DNA from: Convivina intestini
Lineage (GTDB): Bacteria; Bacillota; Bacilli; Lactobacillales; Lactobacillaceae
NCBI RefSeq assembly: GCF_003096575.1
Contig: NZ_QEKT01000002.1
Location: forward strand, 124,001 to 188,000
Reading direction: 5' to 3'
DNA length: 64,000 bases
Position numbers and translations under genes: made by a program. The stretch's first letter is position 1. The number at the start of each line of letters is the position of its first letter. Under the pieces are notes generated by a model. That model saw nothing but the letters and a program-made list of their open reading frames with translations, ran no database searches and was not told the origin of the DNA. Of the stretch, positions 8,860-16,458 are shown in pieces.

Positions 8860-9845
8860 GGTTGCTGCCCCTTTGTTAGATAGAAATAGATCACAATCGC
8901 CATCAAACCAAAAATAATAATTAAAGTACTATACAAGGATATAGCACTAAAGCCTTCAAAACTTCGGATTGCTGTTAAATTACGAGCTTGGTCAAAATTT
9001 TTACCCTGGTGAACCAAGCGATCTTGTAACTGCTCCAAGGTAAAAATTTGTTGTCCCTGTTTTTGTTTTTCAACGTATTGGTCTCGGTTGGCTTCATCCA
9101 ATTTATCTAAGTCTTGCGTAAACTTTTGATATTCATCGGCCACAACCTGAGTTGGACCAAAAGCACGCATCTCACCATATTGAACCCACATCACCTTAGT
9201 GGTAAATTCACGTACCTGATCTAAATCATGGGAAACAAAGAAAATAGTTTTATTTTCGGCAATAAACTCCCGAATTTTACCCAAAGCCTTTTTAGAAAAA
9301 TTACTATCTCCAACCGAAAGAGCTTCATCAATAATCAAAATATCAGGATTATTATGGGTAACAATTGAAAAGCCTAACTTAGCCCGCATGCCGTTGGAGT
9401 AATCCTTAACCGGTTGGTCAATAAATTCTCCTAATTCAGCAAAATCAATAATTGAGGGCATAACTTTCGTAATTTCTTTATTACTTTTTCCCATCATCAG
9501 CTGCTTAATGCGGATATTTTCACGTCCCGTTAGTTCCCAATTCAGGCCCTCATTAATCGCTACAACCCCAATGGAGCCATTTAACTTTAGCTTTCCAGAG
9601 GTTTGCGGAATAACACCACTTAAAATATTAAGTAAAGTTGACTTTCCGGAACCATTGGTCCCGACAATCCCAATCACTTCACCCCGCTTTACTTCAAAAC
9701 TCAAACCACGTAAGGCCCAGAAATTTGTTTCTGACTGGTTACCTAAAAAAGTTGATTTTAATTTTTCAGTTTGATTCGCATAAAGTTGAAAATTTTTGGT
9801 AATGGCCTCGGCCTGAACCATAATATCTTGATCACTTTTTGTCAT
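8856..9845 (-). CDS. Polysaccharide ABC exporter ATPase (TagH/Wzt type) with C-terminal membrane helix
   Basis: A 329-residue ATPase. The nucleotide-binding domain occupies about residues 10-245: Walker A GTNGSGKST (62-70), signature YSNGMRAKL, Walker B ILIIDEA and switch SHD. A charged linker rich in K, E and Q follows, then one hydrophobic helix near residues 303-322 (TLIIIFGLMAIVIYFYL). B. subtilis TagH is likewise an ATPase with a C-terminal extension containing a membrane segment. Gene order with the permease defines the exporter. It is the first gene of the operon, behind a TG-extended -10 box at 9901-9909. The Shine-Dalgarno sequence is poor. Confidence 0.92.
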   Translation of the reverse strand: MTKSDQDIMVQAEAITKNFQLYANQTEKLKSTFLGNQSETNFWALRGLSFEVKRGEVIGIVGTNGSGKSTLLNILSGVIPQTSGKLKLNGSIGVVAINEGLNWELTGRENIRIKQLMMGKSNKEITKVMPSIIDFAELGEFIDQPVKDYSNGMRAKLGFSIVTHNNPDILIIDEALSVGDSNFSKKALGKIREFIAENKTIFFVSHDLDQVREFTTKVMWVQYGEMRAFGPTQVVADEYQKFTQDLDKLDEANRDQYVEKQKQGQQIFTLEQLQDRLVHQGKNFDQARNLTAIRSFEGFSAISLYSTLIIIFGLMAIVIYFYLTKGQQP

Positions 9846-9900
9846 AAAAACTTAAAACCGGTACTTTCTATTTAATGAGCCCACAATGACATACATATTT

Positions 9901-9909
9901 ATTTTATCA
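9901..9909 (-). promoter_or_regulatory. Extended -10 promoter of the glycan operon
   Basis: Read on the minus strand the bases are TGATAAAAT, a TG-extended -10 box about 55 bases upstream of the exporter ATPase start. No good -35 lies at 17 bases; a TTGTCA further upstream is too close to pair with it. This is the only plausible promoter seen for the ten-gene cluster. Confidence 0.5.
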
Positions 9910-9941
9910 TATCTTGACAAATTCACCCTTTTAATCACGAT

Positions 9942-9979
9942 AAAAAAATCGACAAGAGTCCGACTCTTACCGATTTTTT
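9942..9979 (-). terminator. Terminator of the Ser-rich protein gene
   Basis: AAAAATCG pairs with CGATTTTT, with an inner AAGAG/CTCTT stem. The hairpin lies just past the stop at 9997 and ends in a run of T on the minus strand. It insulates the glycan operon from the genes before it. Confidence 0.85.
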
Positions 9980-9996
9980 AACTTTATATTCCTAGA

Positions 9997-10455
9997 TTAG
10001 GCATGAAAATTCGCGCGGGCATAGTCGACAATTGACACACCTTCTTGCGAAGCATTAGTAATAATTTTTTTGATATCACTTGGTGCCCACTGATCCGCTG
10101 GCAAACCGGCTTGAATAAGTTGTTGCTGGGCACTTTGAATCATCGTACTGGTTACTTCAGTCCCGTTTAAAGTTTTGTTGGGATCATAATTAGCACCAGT
10201 TTGAGGATTAACAGCAGCGTCATTTTGGCTTTGGCTGCTAGCTGGTACGCTAGTAGAACTGCTCATTGGCTGACTACTTTGGGCAGCAGAGCTACTAGAA
10301 GTTGAACTAGACTGACTGCTGCTTTTAGCGCTCGAACTACTCTTAGTCGTAGTGTGGCTAGCATGATTACTGCTGCTTTGCATGTAGGTATAGCCGGTAG
10401 CCCCACCAACTGCAACCACCACTGCGGCTACGATACCTAAAATTATTTTTTTCAT
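9997..10455 (-). CDS. Secreted or membrane-anchored Ser-rich protein
   Basis: A 152-residue protein with a classical signal or anchor segment (KK then hydrophobic residues 4-24, with a GG-A-GY end). A low-complexity Ser/Thr/Ala/Gln region covers about residues 26-80 and a conserved-looking globular tail about 90-152 (TSTMIQSAQQQLIQAG, then ADQWAPSDIKKII). No lipobox Cys or LPxTG is present. The Ser-rich part looks like a wall-spanning, possibly O-glycosylated linker. The tail resembles small helical domains in LAB surface proteins, but I do not recognise it. It lies alone between two terminator or promoter regions. Confidence 0.75.
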   Translation of the reverse strand: MKKIILGIVAAVVVAVGGATGYTYMQSSSNHASHTTTKSSSSAKSSSQSSSTSSSSAAQSSQPMSSSTSVPASSQSQNDAAVNPQTGANYDPNKTLNGTEVTSTMIQSAQQQLIQAGLPADQWAPSDIKKIITNASQEGVSIVDYARANFHA

Positions 10456-10476
10456 ACTTCCCTCTCTAATCTATCT

Positions 10477-10602
10477 CTATGAGGAAGAACTTGATTGATT
10501 GGCGTTAAATAATACTCGCTGCAAATCAAAGTGAACCCCACAAACCATTAATTGGCATAATAATTTAGTAAAAGATGTTTGTCCTTCAACCATTCGCTTC
10601 AA
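10477..10602 (-). other. Possible 41-residue small ORF in the mgtE/Ser-rich-protein gap
   Basis: In the 243-base gap, GGAGG at about 10607 is followed after four bases by TTG (10602) and, in the same frame, ATG (10593); the frame ends with TAG at 10477. The peptide includes FTKLLCQLMVCGVHFDLQRVL-like sequence with no membrane segment. The spacing from GGAGG is short for TTG and long for ATG, and no homolog is recognised. The rest of the gap shows no clear terminator for mgtE and no clear promoter. Confidence 0.25.
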
Positions 10603-10698
10603 CTGACCTCCGTAAACTTTCCTATATGATATATAAAAACAATTTACTGAACGGCCCAGCTGGCATGAACGACTTTAATTGTGGCATGTTTAACGAAT

Positions 10699-12066
10699 TT
10701 ATGAACCCACAAAGTAAGTTAAAAATTGTTGGGCAATAATAAAGTAAATACCTACCGAAGTTAAGTCACACAAGGTAGTAATAAAGGGCCCATTAGCTAC
10801 GGCTGGATCATAGCCCAGCTTATCAATAATAACTGGAATAATAGCACTCAGGAGGCTGGCCAAAAAGATTGCGGCCGCCATGGACAAACCAATGGCTGCG
10901 GCCAAATCGTTATTTTGACGCCATAATAAGACCACCAAACCGATGGTAATTCCAGCTGCTAGGGCTAAAATAGCCGCTGATAACAATTCGCTGAAGAAAT
11001 TTTTAGCAATACTTTTATCATTTCCAACTGACAAACGTCGAATTGACAAGGCCAAACTCTGGGTACCAGCATTTCCAGCGGTTCCAGTAATTAAGGTAAT
11101 AAAAGCTGCTAGAACTGGTGCTTGACGAATACTGCCTTCAAAACTACCAACCAGAGCTGTTGTGGTTAGACCAAGGACTAACAAGACCAACAACCATGGG
11201 ATTCTTTTAATGGCTGAATGCCAAGGGGTATCATCAGTTTGGCTAACATCAACGGCTGCCAAACCCGAATACTCCCCTACCGCTTCTTCATCAATCACAT
11301 CAACAATATCATCGACAGTGATAATGCCCAATAAATGTTGTTCTTTATCAATAACGGGAATCGAGAAGAAATTATAATCAGCCACAACTTGAGCCACATC
11401 CCCCTGCGGATCTTCGGCTCCAACTGAAACGACACGGGTGTTGGTGATTTCATCAATCAACATTTCATCCGGATGGGTTAGTAAATCCCGTAATGAGGCC
11501 ACTCCAATTAAACGTTGGTCGGCATCAATAACATAGATGTAGATGATTGATTCGGCTTCAGAAGCCTGTTCTTTGACCTTTTCTAAGACCTCAGCAACTC
11601 GCATTCCCTTTTGTACAGCCAAATATTCGGTCGCCATCAAAGCTCCAGCAGTTTGATCATCGTATTTGATTAACTTGCGCATTTCTTGGGCATCTTCAGC
11701 AGGTAAAAGCTGGAGATAAGTTGCGACCATTCGGGCCGGCATGGCCTGAAGCAAATCAGCCTCGTTATCGGCATACATCCGTTCCAAAATGTCAGCACCC
11801 TTTTTAGGTGGTAATTCCGACAACAAATCAACGACATCGCTATCTTCAATTTCCAAGTTATCAAAGATGCTAGCTAGGGTCTCATCATCCATGGTCCGCC
11901 AAGCCACTTCACGCACTCGGGCTGGTAAAGCAGCATAAACTTTACCCATTTCAAAATCATGTAAGTTATCAAAGGCGTTGATGAATTCCTCATCTTGACC
12001 AGATTCCAACAAGTCCGACAGCGAATGGACTGTTTCGTCTAATTGTTGTTCATTATCCATTTCCAT
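10699..12066 (-). CDS. mgtE: Magnesium transporter MgtE
   Basis: A 455-residue Mg2+ channel/transporter. The N-terminal acidic helical domain (about 1-130) carries the family pattern LPAREVAWRTMDDE-like and ELPPKKGADILERM. Two CBS domains (about 135-255) follow with TAGALMATEYLAV and VDDIVDVIDEEA. Five membrane helices (about 280-455) carry the pore signature ALSIRR and GTAGNAGTQ. In MgtE the cytoplasmic domains sense Mg2+ and gate the pore. GGAGG lies nine bases before the ATG at 12066. It follows rluD by 28 bases and probably ends the relQ-nadK-rluD-mgtE transcript. Confidence 0.96.
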   Translation of the reverse strand: MEMDNEQQLDETVHSLSDLLESGQDEEFINAFDNLHDFEMGKVYAALPARVREVAWRTMDDETLASIFDNLEIEDSDVVDLLSELPPKKGADILERMYADNEADLLQAMPARMVATYLQLLPAEDAQEMRKLIKYDDQTAGALMATEYLAVQKGMRVAEVLEKVKEQASEAESIIYIYVIDADQRLIGVASLRDLLTHPDEMLIDEITNTRVVSVGAEDPQGDVAQVVADYNFFSIPVIDKEQHLLGIITVDDIVDVIDEEAVGEYSGLAAVDVSQTDDTPWHSAIKRIPWLLVLLVLGLTTTALVGSFEGSIRQAPVLAAFITLITGTAGNAGTQSLALSIRRLSVGNDKSIAKNFFSELLSAAILALAAGITIGLVVLLWRQNNDLAAAIGLSMAAAIFLASLLSAIIPVIIDKLGYDPAVANGPFITTLCDLTSVGIYFIIAQQFLTYFVGS

Positions 12067-12094
12067 GGTAATTTTCCTCCAAAAATATTGGCAA

Positions 12095-12994
12095 TTAAAG
12101 ATTTTTTAAAGCTAGTAGATCAGCTGGCAAATCAGTTGATAGCTGACGATTTTCTTCAATGAAAGGATCATAAAACTTCATTTGATAGGCGTGCAGAGCC
12201 TGGCGCTTAAGTCCAAACCACAAAGGGCCACCATACAAATCATCCCCGACTAAGGGATAACCCAAATGAGCAAAATGAACTCGAATTTGGTGGGTTCGGC
12301 CTGTGTGCAATTGGACTTTCACCCGCGTCATGGGATGATCGGGGTCATCTTGATAGCGCCGCTCAACCCAGTATTCAGTTTTTGAGACTTTCCCATCTTC
12401 ACGCACGATACGCTTAATAAAATCGCCGTCCATCCGACCAATCGGCTCATCAATCAGGCCGTGATCTTCTGGCAAAATCCCCTGCACGTAGGCAATGTAG
12501 AACTTTTCAACCGAATGATCTTGTAACTGCTGGTCTAAAACGGCATGAGCAAAACGGTGTTTAGCCAGTAGCACTAGACCAGAAGTATCCCGATCAAGTC
12601 TGGTTACCACATGAGGTACCAGATCTTCGGCTTTTTCATCAATTAGATGACCCTTAACCTGATTAACTAATGTATGCAAGCGGTCAGCATGTCCCGGTAC
12701 AGTCGTTACCCCGTAAGGCTTATCAACAACGAGCCAATGCTCATTTTCAAAAATAATATCAAGGGGGTGAAAGTCCGGCACCACTAAGTCGTTACTTTCT
12801 TCAATTGGCATCACAATCGTAACCTGGTCGCCATTTTTAATATAGTCAGCGGTGTACACCGGCTGCCCATTGGCTAAAATAGCGCCCCCATTATGTTTCA
12901 TCTGACTAAACATCCGATGAGAAACACCATGTCCTTGTAGGAAAGTTCGCACTTTACGTTGCTCATCGCCTTGATAGGTCCAAGTAAATTCCAT
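12095..12994 (-). CDS. RluA-family pseudouridine synthase (RluD-like)
   Basis: A 299-residue enzyme that isomerises uridine to pseudouridine in RNA. An S4-like N-terminal part (about 1-75) precedes the catalytic domain. The catalytic motif RLDRDTSGLVLLAKH holds the essential Asp, at about residue 135; HTGRTHQIRVHFAHLGYPLVGDDLYGG is the usual C-terminal signature. The family matches B. subtilis YjbO/RluD-type proteins. In many Firmicutes it directly follows nadK, as here. CAGGAAAG precedes the ATG. The exact rRNA target is not determinable. Confidence 0.93.
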   Translation of the reverse strand: MEFTWTYQGDEQRKVRTFLQGHGVSHRMFSQMKHNGGAILANGQPVYTADYIKNGDQVTIVMPIEESNDLVVPDFHPLDIIFENEHWLVVDKPYGVTTVPGHADRLHTLVNQVKGHLIDEKAEDLVPHVVTRLDRDTSGLVLLAKHRFAHAVLDQQLQDHSVEKFYIAYVQGILPEDHGLIDEPIGRMDGDFIKRIVREDGKVSKTEYWVERRYQDDPDHPMTRVKVQLHTGRTHQIRVHFAHLGYPLVGDDLYGGPLWFGLKRQALHAYQMKFYDPFIEENRQLSTDLPADLLALKNL

Positions 12995-13032
12995 AATTTG
13001 CTTTCCTGCTAATATGTAGCATTATCACTAAA

Positions 13033-13824
13033 CTAGTTGCCTCGGATAAATGCATTTTGCACGCGTTTCCAAAAATCCAAGTGACGATAGCTGGCAAAGT
13101 ATACCTGCTTATCGGCCACTTGAAATTCAACGGAAACGACATTTTTAGCGACAATTTCGAGTTGGTCGCAAGTAATTAAAAAACGATTCGAACGAGGTTT
13201 TACCCGAATAGTTTGCCCCCGTGGCACAATCAAGGGCGATCCTAAAGTTCGAAAGACCCGATTGTTGATTGAGGCAATTTCAGACATTTGGATGGCCGCC
13301 AAATCAGGATGTAAAACCGCACCGCCATTAGCCTTATTGTAGGCCGTTGATCCAGTTGGCGTAGACACAGCCACCCCATCGCCTCGAAAGAGTTCAAAGG
13401 TCTGCGATCCCAAACAAATGTCAGCTACCAAAGTCCCTACCGGCTGCTTAACCGTGGCTTCATTGAGGGCCAAATAGGTTTTAATTGATCCATCTTGGTG
13501 CTGTGTTTGCATTTGTAAAATTGGATAGGCAACTTTTTGACCACTATCGTGGACTAAGCTGTCAACTAATTCAGGTACTTCGCTCCCCAGCCAATCCGTA
13601 TAAAAACCCAAATGACCAGTATGTAAACCAACAAAGCGCACTTCTTGCGGTAAATCAATATAGTGGTGAAAGGCACCTAATAGGGTCCCATCCCCACCAA
13701 CTGAGATAACCACATCGGGATTTTGATTATCTAAAATCAAGCCCCGCTCGGCAATTGCCTGCTTAAGATGATTAACAATCCCCTGTGACTTTGTTAAATC
13801 ATTATGATAAATCGCAATCTTCAT
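13033..13824 (-). CDS. nadK: NAD kinase
   Basis: A 263-residue ATP/polyphosphate-dependent kinase converting NAD to NADP. The diagnostic GGDGT motif is at residues 43-47, and NE at 121-122 with the following SxPxGSTAY-type loop (VSTPTGSTAYNKANGG) complete the active site. Length equals the short Firmicute form. It lies 22 bases after relQ, the conserved order of the YjbM-NadK-RluD cluster, linking (p)ppGpp synthesis and NADP supply on one transcript. The ribosome-binding site is weak. Confidence 0.97.
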   Translation of the reverse strand: MKIAIYHNDLTKSQGIVNHLKQAIAERGLILDNQNPDVVISVGGDGTLLGAFHHYIDLPQEVRFVGLHTGHLGFYTDWLGSEVPELVDSLVHDSGQKVAYPILQMQTQHQDGSIKTYLALNEATVKQPVGTLVADICLGSQTFELFRGDGVAVSTPTGSTAYNKANGGAVLHPDLAAIQMSEIASINNRVFRTLGSPLIVPRGQTIRVKPRSNRFLITCDQLEIVAKNVVSVEFQVADKQVYFASYRHLDFWKRVQNAFIRGN

Positions 13825-13845
13825 TTATTTCAACCGATTTCCAGT

Positions 13846-14424
13846 CTAATGACCAGTACTTCGAATATCGGATAACTCCTGTTCCAAAGTGAAAGCATTA
13901 TCCGATATCTGCGTTAATTTCTCAGCCATATCAGGACTCAACTGTCCATGCTTATAGCGTAAATCATGTTCGATTGTCGCCCAAAAGTTCATGGCCATTG
14001 TTCGCACTTGAATTTCGGCCAAGACCTTTTTTTCTCCAGAATACAGCTGCACTGGATATTCAATCACAATATGATATGAACGATAACCCGAAGGCTTAGC
14101 GTTCATCACATAATCACGTTCTTCTAAAATTTGAAAATCAGTTCGGCTGCGTAATAATTCAACAACCGTGTAAATATCTTCAATGTATTTAGTCATAATC
14201 CTTAGACCAGCAATATCTTGCAAATCTAAAGCTAACCGACTTTCGTCTAAGTGACGACGAACAATCTTTTCTTCAATTGAAGCCTGGGTTTTCACCCGGC
14301 CCGTTACAAATTCAATCGGGGAATCTTTTCCAGCTGCCAGATATTGATCCCGTAGATAACGTAACTTAACTTTTAACTCCGATACAGTTTGGGTGTAAGG
14401 GAGTAAGAAACTTTTCCATTCCAC
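13846..14424 (-). CDS. relQ: Small alarmone synthetase RelQ (YjbM)
   Basis: A 192-residue single-domain (p)ppGpp synthetase moving pyrophosphate from ATP to GTP or GDP. The RelA-type synthetase motifs are present: RVKTQASIEEKI, DIAGLRIMTKYIEDIY (metal-binding Asp) and MNAKPSGYRSYHIV, with the AEIQVRTMAMNFWATIEHDL block. No hydrolase domain is present. The start is GTG at 14424, with GGAGG seven bases upstream. It heads the operon with nadK, rluD and mgtE behind a TG-extended -10 box. RelQ usually gives a basal stress-induced alarmone pool. Confidence 0.94.
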   Translation of the reverse strand: MEWKSFLLPYTQTVSELKVKLRYLRDQYLAAGKDSPIEFVTGRVKTQASIEEKIVRRHLDESRLALDLQDIAGLRIMTKYIEDIYTVVELLRSRTDFQILEERDYVMNAKPSGYRSYHIVIEYPVQLYSGEKKVLAEIQVRTMAMNFWATIEHDLRYKHGQLSPDMAEKLTQISDNAFTLEQELSDIRSTGH

Positions 14425-14468
14425 GTAATCACCTCCAGGAAAATCATCTCAAAAATACACATATTTTA

Positions 14469-14477
14469 ATTTTACCA
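14469..14477 (-). promoter_or_regulatory. Extended -10 promoter of relQ operon
   Basis: Minus-strand TGGTAAAAT lies about 45 bases before the relQ GTG. No consensus -35 was found at 16-18 bases, so recognition would rest on the TG extension. Confidence 0.5.
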
Positions 14478-14506
14478 CAAGAATTTCTTATCTGTTTTGG
14501 TGACAA

Positions 14507-14541
14507 TAAAAAAACAGCCCAAATAGCTAGGGCTGCTTTAA
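14507..14541 (-). terminator. Terminator after glcK
   Basis: On the minus strand CAGCCC pairs with GGGCTG around a nine-base loop, followed by TTTTTTT. It ends the rhomboid-yqgQ-glcK unit before the relQ promoter. Confidence 0.85.
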
Positions 14542-14557
14542 ACTTAATAGTTACAAA

Positions 14558-15514
14558 TTAACGAGCTAAGGATGCTGCGCCAATAACACCGGCATCATTA
14601 CCCAACTCAGCCAACTTAATCCGTGTTGAAGTCCGAACAGTTGGAAAGGCAAATGGCTTCCAATCTTTTTCAACCCGCTCACGTAGGAATTCACCAGCAG
14701 CGGCTACCCCACCACCAATAACAATGGCCGATGGGTTCAAAGTGTTGGCAATCATAGCACTAGCATAACCAAGGTAGTAAGCCACCTTGTTGACTGTTTC
14801 GTTGGCTAAGAAATCACCATCTTTAGCCAAATCAAAGATAATTTTAGAAGTAACTTCATCGCCGTTATCAATCATTTGCTTCAAACGAGACTGTCCTACG
14901 TATTGTTCCGCAAAGTCTTGGGCCAAGTGAACCACCCCAGTTGCCGAAGCGTATTGCTCCAAGCAACCGCGGTTACCACAGGTACATAGGTATCCGTTTG
15001 GCTCAACGATAATGTGCCCAACTTCTCCACCAGCACCACCGGCACCATGGATTAATTGGCCGTTGGCAACCAAACCACCACCAACACCAGTTCCTAAGGT
15101 AATAAAGGAAACATCATCATCGTTGTTTCCAGCACCCTTCCAGGCTTCACCTAGAGCGGCTACGTTGGCATCGTTATCGATTTTTAGTGAGAAACCGGTC
15201 CCCGCTTCAATGGCTTCTTTAACAGGCTGTTCAGTCGCCCAGTTCAAGTTATAAGCACCCTTGACTGTTCCTTCAGCGATATTAACCGTTCCTGGCGTTC
15301 CCAAACCAATGCCAATGACCCGATCACGATCAAGTTGGTAAATATCCAAATGGTGGTTAATAGACTCGATAATATCGGGCACAATATACTTACCACCGTC
15401 CAAAACGTTAGTCTGAATTGACCACTTTTGTTGAACTTCACCCTCATCAGTCAAAATTGCAAATTTAATGGTTGTTCCACCTAGGTCAACACCAATTAAT
15501 TTATCTTTAGCCAT
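14558..15514 (-). CDS. glcK: ROK-family glucokinase
   Basis: A 318-residue sugar kinase phosphorylating glucose with ATP. It has the N-terminal phosphate-binding DLGGTTIKFA, GIGLGTPGTV, the LGTGVGGG loop and the zinc-binding CTCGNRGCLEQYASATG typical of ROK proteins; the catalytic Asp lies in KIDNDANVAALGE. The rhomboid-yqgQ-glcK order is that of B. subtilis yqgP-yqgQ-glcK. A near-perfect cre box and a TG-extended -10 lie in the leader. A hairpin separates the only strong Shine-Dalgarno sequence from this ATG. An in-frame TGA 15 bases upstream rules out a longer protein. Confidence 0.95.
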   Translation of the reverse strand: MAKDKLIGVDLGGTTIKFAILTDEGEVQQKWSIQTNVLDGGKYIVPDIIESINHHLDIYQLDRDRVIGIGLGTPGTVNIAEGTVKGAYNLNWATEQPVKEAIEAGTGFSLKIDNDANVAALGEAWKGAGNNDDDVSFITLGTGVGGGLVANGQLIHGAGGAGGEVGHIIVEPNGYLCTCGNRGCLEQYASATGVVHLAQDFAEQYVGQSRLKQMIDNGDEVTSKIIFDLAKDGDFLANETVNKVAYYLGYASAMIANTLNPSAIVIGGGVAAAGEFLRERVEKDWKPFAFPTVRTSTRIKLAELGNDAGVIGAASLAR

Positions 15515-15559
15515 AGTTCTGCTGTGTCAGCTTTGTAATGCCCTGACACAATTCCTCCT
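15514..15559 (-). promoter_or_regulatory. glcK translation start region: SD, hairpin, ATG
   Basis: AGGAGG (15559-15554) lies 39 bases before the glcK ATG (15514-15512). Between them TGTGTCAG (15550-15543) pairs perfectly with CTGACACA (15530-15523). Folding the hairpin out leaves 11 bases between SD and start. No other SD serves the ATG. A short out-of-frame peptide starting at GTG or TTG next to the SD is an alternative reading. Confidence 0.55.
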
Positions 15560-15577
15560 AAAAAATTTTACAAGCCT

Positions 15578-15586
15578 ATTTTAGCA
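15578..15586 (-). promoter_or_regulatory. Extended -10 promoter of glcK
   Basis: Minus-strand TGCTAAAAT; a TTTGCA hexamer inside the cre box lies 19 bases upstream as a possible -35. The transcript would start about 65 bases before glcK. Confidence 0.5.
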
Positions 15587-15602
15587 AAAAACAGACCCTT
15601 TG

Positions 15603-15616
15603 TGCAAACGTTTTCA
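15603..15616 (-). promoter_or_regulatory. Catabolite-responsive element (cre) for CcpA
   Basis: Minus-strand TGAAAACGTTTGCA matches 13 of 14 positions of the consensus TGWAANCGNTNWCA. It overlaps the -35 region of the glcK promoter, a position usual for CcpA repression. It also lies just past the yqgQ stop. Confidence 0.7.
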
Positions 15617-15636
15617 ATAAATCAAGTTAGCCTTGC

Positions 15637-15840
15637 TCAATCATCATTTCGCTCTTCTAAACGATGTTCCCGGGCTAGTACTAACTTCATCTGGGCATAT
15701 TCTTTTTCGGGTAACACTCCGGCTTTATAGAGGTTATCGACTTCTAAAGCCGCCATTTCAATGTCCCACAAACGTTTACCAACATGGATGTAAACGCCAA
15801 AGCGCTTCAGATATTTTAATACATCATAAAAATTTTGCAC
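15637..15840 (-). CDS. yqgQ: YqgQ family protein
   Basis: A 67-residue protein with the YqgQ signature DVLKYLKRFGVYIHVGKRLWDIEMAALEVDNLY followed by a charged C-terminus. The function is unknown; the B. subtilis homolog is a small helical protein that may bind nucleic acid. It sits between the rhomboid gene and glcK as in other Firmicutes. The start is GTG at 15840 with GTGGAG upstream. Confidence 0.88.
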   Translation of the reverse strand: MQNFYDVLKYLKRFGVYIHVGKRLWDIEMAALEVDNLYKAGVLPEKEYAQMKLVLAREHRLEERNDD

Positions 15841-15858
15841 GTTTTTTCTCCACTTATC

Positions 15859-16449
15859 TTATTGTATTCGCCGCTGATAGGACATCCCTATTGCTAAAAT
15901 CATGCCGGTTACTAGGCCACCTAAATGGCCCCAAAGGTCAATTGATGGGGTGAATAAATCACCGACCAAATTTAACACCACAAAGACTAAAAATGTTTGT
16001 CCTTGAGCCTTTAAAGACGAATTATGCCGACCTTGATAGGCAATGTAGACTAAGAAAGCTCCCAAAAGACTAAAAACAGCCGATGAAGCTCCTGCACTAA
16101 TTGTTTGAGGTGCCCACCAGTAAGATAGTAAATTACCACCCAGTCCACCAATCAAGTAGATAAGTCCAAAGCGAATTGAGCCAAACAGGGGTTCAATCAT
16201 CATTCCTAAAAACCAGAGGGTCAACATATTTAGAATTAAATGGGACCAAGAAAGATGGATAAACAAAGGACTCAATAACCGCCAATATTGATGTTCTTGA
16301 GTAATGTATGGTCCGTATTTTGCACCAAATTTAACTAAAAAGAAAATATTATCGGGCTGACCATGACTTAACAATATTTCAACTAAAAAAACTAAAGTTG
16401 TCATAACGACGATGATTATCGTCACCGGAGCCTTTTTAAAATCAGTCAT
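15859..16449 (-). CDS. Rhomboid family intramembrane serine protease
   Basis: A 196-residue protein with six predicted membrane helices. The catalytic serine is S122 in GASSAVFSLLG (usually GxSG, here GASS) and the catalytic histidine is H175 in LWGHLGGLVTG. The HLILNML motif (H70, N74) supplies the oxyanion residues. Length fits the compact rhomboid core without the cytosolic domain of B. subtilis YqgP. It starts the rhomboid-yqgQ-glcK unit, 10 bases after rexA. Substrates are unknown. Confidence 0.92.
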   Translation of the reverse strand: MTDFKKAPVTIIIVVMTTLVFLVEILLSHGQPDNIFFLVKFGAKYGPYITQEHQYWRLLSPLFIHLSWSHLILNMLTLWFLGMMIEPLFGSIRFGLIYLIGGLGGNLLSYWWAPQTISAGASSAVFSLLGAFLVYIAYQGRHNSSLKAQGQTFLVFVVLNLVGDLFTPSIDLWGHLGGLVTGMILAIGMSYQRRIQ

Positions 16450-16458
16450 CTACCTCTC

